Assembly (NCBI RefSeq): GCF_009727155.1
Contig: NZ_WNWM01000002.1
Coordinates: 1,364,001 to 1,428,000 of the forward strand
DNA from: Pseudoduganella dura
GTDB lineage: Bacteria; Pseudomonadota; Gammaproteobacteria; Burkholderiales; Burkholderiaceae_D
Direction: 5' to 3'
DNA: 64,000 bases
Shown: in pieces, positions 17,392 through 26,337 of the stretch
Position numbering within the stretch: the stretch's first letter is position 1
How the letters are laid out: each line of letters opens with the position of its first letter
Made by a program: the position numbers and the translations under genes
Notes under the pieces: generated by a model
The model's input: only the letters and a program-made list of their open reading frames with translations
The model's database searches: none
What the model was told of the DNA's origin: nothing

Positions 17392-18378
17392 TCAGATATA
17401 TACGGCCGCACGCGGATAAAATCGGTTGAGAGCTAATTTTATTACCACAGGCATTATTGTTCCGCACAGCGCGAGCAAAACGAAATAGATAATAAACCAG
17501 GCGTCGCGATAGGGAACCAGCGGCAAGAGTATCCCCTTCATCAAGCCGATGAAGATTGTGTTCATCAGATAAATAGATAACGTGTGATTCCCAAGGAAAA
17601 CCAGTTTTTCGGCCACGATGCCCCGGGCGGCTTGCGCAGCTACCAACGCGGCTGGAATCGAGAGCGTTCCAACAAACCATTTCGGAAGCCAGTCCACCAG
17701 AATGCAATAGGCAATGGCGATGACAAACGGTGCCACCCAGAACAACAAATAGCGCGTGGAAAGAACGCCCGACGCCAGGCGATTCCAGTTCTGCCCAATA
17801 AGAATACCGGCGGCGAAGAACGGAATATATTCGACGATCGCCGAAATATTGAGCAATTCAGGCCACTGGAACTGATTGAGCAGGATACCGGCACCCAGCA
17901 AATACCATGGGACGCGGCGCTCATCCATCTGCAACATCCATGGAATGAGAAGAAAATACCAGGCCAGAACCTGGATATACCATAAAAAAGCCGAGGGAGA
18001 TTGCATCGGGTACAGCACGATTTTCACGATGCCACTGACCATACCATCGGGAAGATTGTCTACATGCATAAATTGATGCGCAAACAATTTACCGCCGACG
18101 ATAATCACCCCGAACAGCAGGTAGGGAATCATCAGAGTGCGGACCCGCTTGGCCACCAACTCCCCTACTGCTGACCACGATTGCCGGTGCCGCCACGACA
18201 GGCCCAAACTTATGCCAGAAAGAGCCATGAACAGAGGCATGTGGAATTTATAGAGCGCCCATTTGAGCGTCATGTACCACTCCGCCCCCGGGACAGTACC
18301 TCGTGACACCACATGCCCCAGCACGACGCATATAATCGCCCCGCCTTTAGCGATATCCAGCGCTTCAACGCGTTTCAT
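17392..18378 (-). CDS. Acyltransferase family 3 membrane protein
   Basis: The 328-residue protein is almost entirely hydrophobic with about ten predicted membrane segments. It opens MKRVEALDIAKGGAIICVVLGHV, the family signature with the catalytic-type His (LGHV), followed by FHMPLFMALSGISLGL. Family members move acetyl or other acyl groups onto sugars at the membrane; here O-acetylation of the exopolysaccharide is the natural guess. It lies 134 bp downstream of the Wzy-like gene on the same strand. An RBS is not obvious. Confidence 0.85.
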   Translation of the reverse strand: MKRVEALDIAKGGAIICVVLGHVVSRGTVPGAEWYMTLKWALYKFHMPLFMALSGISLGLSWRHRQSWSAVGELVAKRVRTLMIPYLLFGVIIVGGKLFAHQFMHVDNLPDGMVSGIVKIVLYPMQSPSAFLWYIQVLAWYFLLIPWMLQMDERRVPWYLLGAGILLNQFQWPELLNISAIVEYIPFFAAGILIGQNWNRLASGVLSTRYLLFWVAPFVIAIAYCILVDWLPKWFVGTLSIPAALVAAQAARGIVAEKLVFLGNHTLSIYLMNTIFIGLMKGILLPLVPYRDAWFIIYFVLLALCGTIMPVVIKLALNRFYPRAAVYI

Positions 18379-18512
18379 CTACTGCTGTTCCTCTGCTAAT
18401 CTTTTAATATCAGGCACCGGTAACGGCTGCCCCTGAAGGGGAAGGCATGCCCGAGTTGCCAAGTGCAATGCTATTGCCAAACAATTCCTCGACGCCAAAC
18501 GCTTGTCTACTG

Positions 18513-19967
18513 TCATCGATATAAAGCAGTCCTCTTCTCCCTTTGCTGCGGGAGGTGTTGCCATTGTGGTTCCATCTCCGTCGGCGACTGGATGGCTTTT
18601 GCCTGCGGAAGCCTATAAGCCGTCAAGACTGCAAGCAGGAGCAAATGGGCCATGGTATCCAGATTAAAACCCGTCATATCCAGCGGAACTTCACTGACTC
18701 CTCGCATCACAATGATCAGGAACAAGGCTATTGACAGACCGCCACTTGCCTGGGCAGTACGCAGCGATAACACAAGCAATATTGCCACATAAATGCCGAG
18801 CCCGATCAACCCCACCGTACCGGCACTCGATGCGCTTTGAAAGAACTGACTATGGGCATGCACCGCCCCCGGGATACCAATGCTGATCTGGAACGGCAGA
18901 TTCCAGATAGTCAAACCATGGCCGAAGATCGGGTTTCTGTAGAATTCCTCCATCGCAACGCGCCATATCGCATCGCGCCCGGTAAAGGATGCAAGATCGG
19001 CACCGGCCTTCGTCGAAGACATCCGGTCGATGGCACCGCCGACGTCGCCGAACATAAAGAGCAAACCGACCATGGTCGATCCCAACATTACGGCGAGAAT
19101 GATTAACAACGGCAGTTCAGGCCTGCGTGGATCTCCGAAGCGCGCGGCCAATACGGGCCGATAACGATAGAAAGTAATACAGGCCGCGGCAAGCATGAAA
19201 GCTACCCAACTGGTTTTCGACTGAGTCAGCAACAGTGAAAATATACCCAGTGCCCAGGCGCAACGATTCAGCCAGCTACGCATGAATGGATGGTGCCACA
19301 GGCATAACAGGCATACGACGGACAAGGGCCCCATCGAGTTTGGTCCAGGGGCAAGGCCTGAATAACGCGGCATGAAAGGGATCAGCCCGTGGTAAGAAAA
19401 CTCGAGGACTTTCGTCGGTCGAATGACCATCATCAGTGCACTGGCCAGGAGGAACATCAGGCAGGCATTGCGGAGCGATTTTATCGTCAGCTCGGCATCA
19501 TTGGCGCTGAATAACAATATGCACTGGCCGAACAACGCCATGTAGATATATTCATGCGACAAGCTGGGGTATCGGCCGAAAAAAGCCGGCGCAACGACAT
19601 TCGTCAGCACAAATACCCAAAAGCCGATGGCAAGCAGCTTCGGTATCGGCTTTGCTTCGCGCAGGTGCACGAGACGATGCAGAATTCGTTCACCACAAGC
19701 CAGAAGCACGAATACGGAACTCAACCGGCTGAACCAGGTTGCGATCGGGTGATTACCGCCCGGCACCATCGACGGCAAATCCGAACCGAGATTCAGATTG
19801 CGGCTCGACAACGCAATACCGAGCGCGACAGCTGCGAGCATTGCATAGAAAACATACGGTACAAGCCCATGCTCCCGCTTATTACCCCAGTGCATTGCTA
19901 GTGCGAGACAACCCAGCGTGGCGAATGCCAAGAGGGCAACGATCAGGGTTAGCAATATTTCAGTCAT
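18513..19967 (-). CDS. O-antigen ligase/polymerase family protein (Wzy-like)
   Basis: A 484-residue polytopic protein with roughly twelve hydrophobic segments. The Wzy_C-type core is visible as LLLTQSKTSWVAFMLAAACI, followed by a long loop containing SFTGRDAIWRVAMEEFYRNPIFGHG and GAVHAHSQFFQSASSAGTVGLIGLG, where the conserved Arg and His residues lie. In a locus with a flippase and chain-length protein this is the best candidate for the polymerase that joins lipid-linked repeat units in the periplasm. A ligase role is less likely because the product is an exported exopolysaccharide. The C-terminal tail is short and charged. Confidence 0.85.
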   Translation of the reverse strand: MTEILLTLIVALLAFATLGCLALAMHWGNKREHGLVPYVFYAMLAAVALGIALSSRNLNLGSDLPSMVPGGNHPIATWFSRLSSVFVLLACGERILHRLVHLREAKPIPKLLAIGFWVFVLTNVVAPAFFGRYPSLSHEYIYMALFGQCILLFSANDAELTIKSLRNACLMFLLASALMMVIRPTKVLEFSYHGLIPFMPRYSGLAPGPNSMGPLSVVCLLCLWHHPFMRSWLNRCAWALGIFSLLLTQSKTSWVAFMLAAACITFYRYRPVLAARFGDPRRPELPLLIILAVMLGSTMVGLLFMFGDVGGAIDRMSSTKAGADLASFTGRDAIWRVAMEEFYRNPIFGHGLTIWNLPFQISIGIPGAVHAHSQFFQSASSAGTVGLIGLGIYVAILLVLSLRTAQASGGLSIALFLIIVMRGVSEVPLDMTGFNLDTMAHLLLLAVLTAYRLPQAKAIQSPTEMEPQWQHLPQQREKRTALYR

Positions 19968-20562
19968 GGCAGGATCTCGGTGATACAGTGCTCTCGAACA
20001 AAATGTACAGGCGTAGCCTGCAGCGTATCAGTTCAGTGAAACGTGCCAAATGTTAACCACATGGCATCCAGTGATTTAAAAATTCCGTACTACGACTCGC
20101 TCGATACCCATGGCCCGACAGTCGGCCGGCAAGGAAGCGAATACCAAAGACAGCGGAGGCATGCCGGCAACGCCCGATCCGTTATCCGGTGCAGCCACCA
20201 GAACAACGGCCGAATTACATTGCCGATATTTCGTGGCAACGTACTGTGACGATACGATTACTTGCCGAAGCATCGAACAACAAAACCAGAACCCGACCCG
20301 TGGTCCGCCCGGCAATCACGCGATCGGTTATCGATGTTCATCCTTGGCCGACCATGACTGCCTTCTGCGATGCGCTATAGAGCTGTCGCGCCTGACATCA
20401 ATGACACTGCGGTGTACTGCAAGCGTTTTCGATCATATCACAGTGACAACGAGTAATTTCATGATGCGATTATTTAGTGATTATAAGAAATAAGTTCTTT
20501 CTTGCAACAACTACGAGCCACGGATACTAGGCGCGTGCAGGTGCCGATGATTCGGCCCGCAG
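19968..20562. other. Gene-free spacer
   Basis: About 600 bp between the GT14-like gene and the Wzy-like gene. Open frames of 60-130 codons on both strands show no domain or coding signal. Base composition is lower in GC around 20,400-20,500. I see no terminator or clear promoter. Confidence 0.45.
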
Positions 20563-21498
20563 TCAAGTCCCACGACCTTGCGATGTTCTCGATGCGTCGA
20601 TCTTGTCCAGCAAGCTGGCGGAACGGCGATGATCGAACTTACGGGCGAACAGCTTGCCGGATGCATACAGCTGGTCAAAATCGCGGTCAACGAGGATCGC
20701 GGGGTCTTCGCGTTCCGGGTTCCAATCAATGTAATGCAGCGACGCCTTGTTTTCGTTCTTCATTTCGCCGGGTGGGCGGTGGCCATCCACATCGAACAGG
20801 TTCAACGTGGATGCATGGGGCGAGTTCAGGACAATGGTCTGGAAAAAGATCTCATCGCTACAGGAAACGCTGCGAAAGAAATCGATAAATCCGCGATTAC
20901 GTGGTTCATGCGTGAAATCGACGATATGGCGTGCAATCGGCTGGCTGATGCACCAGGAAGTCGAACCGCGGTAGGGCTGCATGCCGTCGATGAATTTCCG
21001 GTCAGGCATGCGCGAGCAAATCTCCTTGACGATCCTGCCAGCCGCGCGCTGCAAGAAGCGAGTAGGCAACATGGCATATGCATCGTAGAAGCAATGTTTT
21101 CGAATCTTGTTGATCATAGCGGTCCCGTCCGCCAAAGCATAGAAGTTCATATAGCTGCGGCCCGGGTGACGGCCCAGAACTTCAAGAAGATGGCTATGCG
21201 AGTACAGGGGATAGTCGCGACCGCTGAGGAATATATAATAATCGTGAGCACCGGCCCGCACGGCCTGCTCCAGCAATCGCAGCATCGATTCGACTTGCGA
21301 ATATCCGCCCCAGCTCACTTTTACCGGATTTGGCACGAAAGCGACCGGCACGCCGGGACATGCGGCAGCGAATGGTGCGGGATCGCTTTTTGCATCGATA
21401 TGCGCATATATTGCCACGTCCTCCGCATGGACAGCAGCAACAAGCCGCCCGAAAAGTTCCGGCTGGTCGTGGGCCAGTATCATATAAGCAATCCGCAT
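20563..21498 (-). CDS. Core-2/I-branching (GT14-like) glycosyltransferase
   Basis: The ATG at 21498 is chosen because GAGGAA lies 6 nt upstream; a frame six codons longer exists without this support. The 311-residue product starts MRIAYMILAHDQPELFGRL and has AIYAHIDAKSDPAPF, VSWGGYSQVESMLRLLEQA and DYYIFLSGRDYPL, all typical of the core-2/I-branching beta-N-acetylglucosaminyltransferase fold. It also has YRGSTSWCISQPIARHI and CSDEIFFQTIVLNSP. Bacterial members transfer xylose, GlcNAc or similar residues in surface polysaccharides. It likely adds a branch or backbone sugar. The donor is not deducible. Confidence 0.88.
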   Translation of the reverse strand: MRIAYMILAHDQPELFGRLVAAVHAEDVAIYAHIDAKSDPAPFAAACPGVPVAFVPNPVKVSWGGYSQVESMLRLLEQAVRAGAHDYYIFLSGRDYPLYSHSHLLEVLGRHPGRSYMNFYALADGTAMINKIRKHCFYDAYAMLPTRFLQRAAGRIVKEICSRMPDRKFIDGMQPYRGSTSWCISQPIARHIVDFTHEPRNRGFIDFFRSVSCSDEIFFQTIVLNSPHASTLNLFDVDGHRPPGEMKNENKASLHYIDWNPEREDPAILVDRDFDQLYASGKLFARKFDHRRSASLLDKIDASRTSQGRGT

Positions 21499-21808
21499 TA
21501 TTTCCTCATTATTCAATTCATTCGCGGCCAGTGAAAATCAGCATGCCCGACAATGGCAATGCCGTGCCGTGCTGTCGGTGCCAGCGATGCAGGCGGGCGC
21601 GACGCTGCAAGCTGCGTATCCGGGCGCTTGACCATTTCGTCGTGGATACTGAACGGCAACTGTTATCGCAGGTCACGACGAAGGCGCAGCGCGAGATGCT
21701 CATGTCAAACGGGGTTAAAAAAGGTATGCATTCCGGTGGGGCCTGTACAACGCGACTGGACAAATACGAACGCTGCCAGAACTGATTTCCCGTGACAAGT
21801 GCCTCCTG

Positions 21809-22750
21809 CTAACCCGCCTGTGCTCTTCCGCCCCGCCATTTTCGGAACCGAAGTGCCATTTTTGGCGAAAATCCTGCCACCATCAGCAGGGAAATCAGCC
21901 AATGCTGGGAACATGCGCGCCAGCCGAGCCGTAATTGACGGAATGCCTCGGCGCGATCACCATACTCCAGGTACTCGCGTGCCAACGCGGAGCGGGAATC
22001 CCCCACCAGCCTTAATGCGGAACGACGTTGTTCCCCGGTCAGCTGCCCGCTCAATGCGCGCTGCTGCAGACGTTCAAAATAAGGCAACATGCCTTTGGGA
22101 CGGAGCATCATCAAACTTCCGGGCACATCGATCCGATAGCCCACAAGCATTACCGAACAATAAAGGAGCGTGAATTTTTCGCTCAGACGGAACCATAAGT
22201 CCTGGTCCTCCCCATGGGATTCGCCCACCGGGAAACATGGCTGCATTGCCGCCAGCTGCATGCGCCGGATCGCCACTGAGTTGGTATGCACCCCCGGATG
22301 ATGTTGGCGCAACAACTCGTAATAATTACTCTGCACTGAAACCGGCAAAGGCTGTGGTGGCCTGGACAAATCGCCCGGTACATATTCCAGAGCCCGGTGA
22401 TAAGCACAACCAAAGAAAACAATCTCCGGATGTTCGGCTGCGAGCGCTGCAACAGTTTCCAGGTAATATGGTCCGTACCAATCGTCGGCATCGAGAAAAG
22501 TCACGATGTCGCCCGTAGCGGCATCGATACCGCGATTACGCGCCCGCGACACCCCGCCGTTGGGCTGCCTGATCAGTTTTACACGTTCATCGTCGATCGC
22601 ACCTACGATGGAAGGTCCATCGTCGGTAGAGCCGTCATCGACGACAATTATCTCGAAATGCCGATAGGTTTGCCCCAGCACCGACTGGATAGTGTCATAT
22701 ACATATCTTCCCTTATTATACAAAGGGATAACAACGGAAAACGATAACAT
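21809..22750 (-). CDS. GT2 family glycosyltransferase
   Basis: The 313-residue protein begins MLSFSVVIPLYNKGRYVYDTI and follows the GT-A family 2 pattern: IIVVDDGSTDDGPSIV, NGGVSRARNRGI, and the metal-binding DXD in FLDADDWYG. A QDLWFRLSEKF segment supplies the ED-type catalytic region. It is an inverting enzyme of the cytoplasmic repeat-unit assembly. The C-terminal third is basic and helical, possibly membrane-associated. It stands alone between gene-free spacers of about 310 bp (downstream) and 490 bp (upstream). Confidence 0.9.
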   Translation of the reverse strand: MLSFSVVIPLYNKGRYVYDTIQSVLGQTYRHFEIIVVDDGSTDDGPSIVGAIDDERVKLIRQPNGGVSRARNRGIDAATGDIVTFLDADDWYGPYYLETVAALAAEHPEIVFFGCAYHRALEYVPGDLSRPPQPLPVSVQSNYYELLRQHHPGVHTNSVAIRRMQLAAMQPCFPVGESHGEDQDLWFRLSEKFTLLYCSVMLVGYRIDVPGSLMMLRPKGMLPYFERLQQRALSGQLTGEQRRSALRLVGDSRSALAREYLEYGDRAEAFRQLRLGWRACSQHWLISLLMVAGFSPKMALRFRKWRGGRAQAG

Positions 22751-23244
22751 TATGAAAAACCTCTATTTCGCATAATTGACTTCCTGCTCCGGCGCGCGCA
22801 TTGTGGGCGATTGGCAAACTGCATCCAGTCAGCACGAAAGTTAATAACAATCAGCAATTCTTCAATACGGAAGCCAGTCTGCGCCTATTAAGCAAATGCC
22901 AGGAACCCGCTTGTCCCCAATCCTCGTACCGGGTGCCGGATCGCCTTGGCGGCAAACCCGGGCGACAACTTCCCGCCACGTGCGGGCAGTGGAAAATCGA
23001 CCTTGAACGCTGCAGCCGGCTGTCTGGCGGATGTCCGTCACCGGTGGCGGCGGGATTAACCGCCAGCCACGAAGCCTGTTTCGACAGCCTTGTCCCCGCC
23101 ACTGCCGCCGGGAAGTGCAAGACGTATTGACCAGGGCTTTCCGTACTGTCGTGCTCCCGATGCAGGACTAATACAGGAGCCTCTGACCAGCGGCGCCGCA
23201 TTGGCGGCAATGACAGTAACTACCATTTCCGCCATGGCAGTTTC
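22751..23244. other. Gene-free spacer between flippase and GT2 gene
   Basis: About 490 bp without a recognisable gene; a minus-strand frame at 22851-23210 shows no domain. Near 23217-23240 the minus strand can fold into a 9-bp stem (AACTGCCAT with ATGGTAGTT, one G-U pair), just past the stop of the flippase gene. It has no U-tract. Confidence 0.4.
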
Positions 23245-24738
23245 TCACCCGCATTTAGAGCGTAAATAGCCGTCCAGCCGCGCAGGAACCGGGGGGCTGA
23301 ACCGCCCGAGCAGCTCGATCACCGTACGGCCGAGTACATTTGGCCACGCGAGTACGAGGACCACTGGCAGCAGGGTTCCGCAAAGGGCTCCTGCGGCGAA
23401 TTGCACTGCCGGGATCTCGCCCGCCGCCGCGCCCATTCCGCCCATGCAGCCGGCCGCGGTAACCGCCATTAACAGTGCCGCTCGCCATGCGATGCCCAGC
23501 AGGCTGGCAGCATCGGCCTTGACACGAAGGCAAGCCGTCGTGGCGATGACGAGGGCCCGCGCCAGCAGGGTACCGCTGGCAACGAATGCTACGGCTACCG
23601 GCCCCTGCCCGGCAAAAAGCCACAGTGCCACCCCTGCACCCAGCAGGACCGGCACCTGCAACAGGCTCTCAAGGTGCTTGCCGCCGGTATTCCACAGGAT
23701 AGGCGTCGACAATCCCCAGCATACATAGGCCGGCATCGCAAGCGCCAGGATCGACAACACGGAGCCGGAGGTTTTCCATGCGGGGCCGTACATCGTTGCA
23801 ATGAGCGGCGACGCAACGCACGACAGCAGCACGAACGCTGGCGCGATCAGGATCCACACACTGGCCTGCACCGACAGGTAGGCGGAACGCAAACGCCCGG
23901 GATCGTCTTGCAACTTTGCGCCGGTGGCAAGGAAAGCTGGCTGTAGCGCCGAGATGAACAAGGAGTTGGGTGTATTCGCCAGGTTATAACCCACCGTGTA
24001 CAGCCCTACTGCATGCGCGTTCAGGAAGCGCCCCAGCAAGAAGCGATCAAGGTTGTTCAGGAACCAGTTGCACAGGTTGGTGAAGAATACGGTCACGCCG
24101 ATCGAAGTCGACCGCCGCGCACCTTCGTACCACAGCAGCGGTTTGAGCGAATGCGGTGATTTGATGAAGGTCAACACCAGCGCAGATACCGATTGCGAAA
24201 GCCATGCGCCAACCAGTGCCCATACCCCTGCCCCCTGCCACGCCATCGTAACGCCGACGAGCAGATAGCCGATTACGTAGCTGGTGATCTGAATGATGTT
24301 CAACATACGAAAATCGAGCTTGCGGCGCAACAGATTGGTACCAGGCGTTACCAATGCACTTGAAATGCATGTCAAGCTCAGCCAGCGGATAATCTCCACC
24401 ACGCGGGGCTCGTTGAAATACTTGGCAATCCATGGGGCCAGCGTGAACAGCAATACGGCCGATGCGATGCCTGACACCATCTGCCAGGTCACGGCAAACC
24501 GAATGTCCTCGTCGGTCAACGTCTTGTGCTGCACCAGCCCCCATGAAATGCCGAAATCGGCAAGAAAAGCGCTGAGGGTCAGGACCAGCAGCCCCATTGC
24601 GAACAGACCATAGCTTTCCGGCCCCAGCAGGCGGGCCAGGATCACCTGGGTCAGTATCTGGAGACCAAAGCGGATGACTGTTCCTACCGCCGCCCACTTG
24701 ACGGCGGTAACGCTCTTCCGGTTGATATCGCTGCTCAT
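23245..24738 (-). CDS. Wzx-type polysaccharide flippase (MOP/PST family)
   Basis: The 497-residue polytopic protein has 12-14 hydrophobic segments and the polysaccharide-transporter start AVKWAAVGTVIRFGLQILTQV followed by ILARLLGPESYGLFAMG, a signature of the lipopolysaccharide/exopolysaccharide flippases. NLCNWFLNNLDRFLLGRFL and YNLANTPNSLF match the second half. It would translocate undecaprenyl-diphosphate-linked repeat units across the inner membrane. It follows epsI at a 31-bp distance and is probably the last gene of the epsD-led operon. Confidence 0.9.
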   Translation of the reverse strand: MSSDINRKSVTAVKWAAVGTVIRFGLQILTQVILARLLGPESYGLFAMGLLVLTLSAFLADFGISWGLVQHKTLTDEDIRFAVTWQMVSGIASAVLLFTLAPWIAKYFNEPRVVEIIRWLSLTCISSALVTPGTNLLRRKLDFRMLNIIQITSYVIGYLLVGVTMAWQGAGVWALVGAWLSQSVSALVLTFIKSPHSLKPLLWYEGARRSTSIGVTVFFTNLCNWFLNNLDRFLLGRFLNAHAVGLYTVGYNLANTPNSLFISALQPAFLATGAKLQDDPGRLRSAYLSVQASVWILIAPAFVLLSCVASPLIATMYGPAWKTSGSVLSILALAMPAYVCWGLSTPILWNTGGKHLESLLQVPVLLGAGVALWLFAGQGPVAVAFVASGTLLARALVIATTACLRVKADAASLLGIAWRAALLMAVTAAGCMGGMGAAAGEIPAVQFAAGALCGTLLPVVLVLAWPNVLGRTVIELLGRFSPPVPARLDGYLRSKCG

Positions 24739-24769
24739 TTGAAGCCACCTGCCTGCACAACTTTACCCA

Positions 24770-25447
24770 TCAGAAAGTGCCGATCAAGCGCGTGCGCTCC
24801 TGCGGCGGCAGGCTGGCGATCAGCGAGCGAACGAAATCCTTGTGGATGCCGAACGCGCGCGTGGTGTCCGTATCGATCGTCGATACGCGCACCAGCATCC
24901 CATCCGGGATCGTGCCGGTCAGGCCGATGCGCAATTCCTGGATACGCTGGTCGATGCCACTGCGGGTGACCTTGTCGCCGATGGTGACCCAGTATGTGAT
25001 CGGTTCGCTGCGCCCGCCAGCCACGGCAAGCAGGTTCCGCACGGGCAGCACGCCTTGCTGCAACTGCACCTCGGCAGGAACATTGCTGCGCACATCGAAG
25101 CCCTGGGCTGTATAGCACGTCTCGGGCTTGTGCAGACCCATCTGGTCGCTCTGGTCACCGCCATAGGCCATCGACAGCATCACCCGTGCGCCTTCGCGGT
25201 TGATATAAGTACGCGACAGCGTCTGGTTGTAGATGCGGTTCAGGCGCGCCTGCGTATCCGGGTCGACCTGCAGGGGAATCACCGTCGGATCGAGGCGCCA
25301 TTCGCCGAAGGCTTGCGGGATCTGAGTTTCCAGATCGAACCGGGCGCGTTTATCCGCCATCTTGGCGGTAGGTGCCACGCCATAGGTAACGGCCGCAGTC
25401 GATGCCATCAACACGAACAGCACTGCGCTCAAGGTCATTCTTTTCAT
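24770..25447 (-). CDS. epsI: EpsI family protein (exosortase-associated)
   Basis: The ATG at 25447 overlaps the exosortase stop as ATGA, so it is preferred over a slightly longer frame. The 225-residue product has an N-terminal membrane segment (MKRMTLSAVLFVLMASTAAVTYGV) and an EpsI/DUF3485 domain with FGEWRLDP, YGGDQSDQMGLHKPETCYTAQGF and GGRSEPITYWVTIGD. In many exosortases this domain is fused to the C-terminus of the enzyme; here it is a separate gene immediately behind it. Its role is thought to support exosortase or polysaccharide export in the periplasm, but the mechanism is unknown. Confidence 0.92.
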   Translation of the reverse strand: MKRMTLSAVLFVLMASTAAVTYGVAPTAKMADKRARFDLETQIPQAFGEWRLDPTVIPLQVDPDTQARLNRIYNQTLSRTYINREGARVMLSMAYGGDQSDQMGLHKPETCYTAQGFDVRSNVPAEVQLQQGVLPVRNLLAVAGGRSEPITYWVTIGDKVTRSGIDQRIQELRIGLTGTIPDGMLVRVSTIDTDTTRAFGIHKDFVRSLIASLPPQERTRLIGTF

Positions 25448-26337
25448 GCTTTTGCTCCATGCGGCGCGCGACGACGGACAAACCATTGCAACAGCGTATC
25501 GACGGAAAGGATCAGGATCAGCGCCGTTATGAACAGCACCATGCCGGCAAACCCGTGCAGGAAGCCCTGCCCCGCCTCGTCGCCCAGGTAATACGTGACC
25601 AGGGTCAGCACGATCACACGGATCACGTTGGCGGTGAAGGAGATCGGGATGATCAACAGCGCCAGCGTCAGGTTACGAAACCCCGAGGTATGCCGTACGA
25701 CATTCAGGTAGAACAGGCCCAGCGCTTCCAGCGTCAGCAGGGTCTGCAGGCCGGCGCACGCATCGGCCACCAGCAACTGGTACTGGCCAATCTGCAGGAT
25801 CACGCCGCTGCGGGCAATCGGCAACCCGGCCGAGTACAGGATGTGCTCCACCACGTACGAAACCGCCATCTTCATCGGCATTGTCAGGGCGCTGACCACC
25901 GGGCCCGGCAGCGGGACGAGGAACAGCATGAAGAAGAACGGGAACCACAGCACGCGCATTGCCGGTTTGCCGCGCGTGAGCAGCAGCAGACCCACCGAGA
26001 GCACCAGCAACGACAGGATTTCGAACGACAGGATATGCTGCGAGCGGCCGAGAACGTACAGTGGCAGCGAGATGGCGAGCAGTACCCAGCCGCTGGATGT
26101 GGGCTCGGCCGGCTTCGTCATCATCAGCGGCGTCTTGCGCCATATCAGCCACAGCGACAGCGCCAGGATGATCGGGCCATGCGCCTGTTCTTCCGTGGTC
26201 CAGGTGCCGGTAAACAGGCGGTAGAGCGTTGGACCCAGCAGGCACAGGAAGCCCGCGGCGATGGGCAGGAATTCCGGTGCCGGCTTGCGCCATACGGCCT
26301 GGTCTTCCTGCGCTGACAGTTTCTCGGCCATGTCCAT
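25444..26337 (-). CDS. xrtB: Exosortase B
   Basis: The 297-residue integral membrane protein has about eight hydrophobic segments. The catalytic residues are visible: Cys in VADACAGLQTLLTLEALG, Arg in FTANVIRVIVLTLVTYYLG, and His in GFLHGFAGMVLF. Exosortases process PEP-CTERM proteins at the inner membrane, and type B is the one associated with this Eps gene set. Two PEP-CTERM proteins in this window (36427-37176 and 39490-40161) are candidate substrates. The gene starts within the stop of epsG (TGATG, one shared base) and overlaps epsI by four bases. Confidence 0.95.
   Translation of the reverse strand: MDMAEKLSAQEDQAVWRKPAPEFLPIAAGFLCLLGPTLYRLFTGTWTTEEQAHGPIILALSLWLIWRKTPLMMTKPAEPTSSGWVLLAISLPLYVLGRSQHILSFEILSLLVLSVGLLLLTRGKPAMRVLWFPFFFMLFLVPLPGPVVSALTMPMKMAVSYVVEHILYSAGLPIARSGVILQIGQYQLLVADACAGLQTLLTLEALGLFYLNVVRHTSGFRNLTLALLIIPISFTANVIRVIVLTLVTYYLGDEAGQGFLHGFAGMVLFITALILILSVDTLLQWFVRRRAPHGAKA

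Noticed and set aside
16544..17411. Two overlapping minus-strand frames of 170-200 codons
   Set aside because: No recognisable motif and cysteine/arginine-rich composition typical of shadow frames in high-GC DNA.
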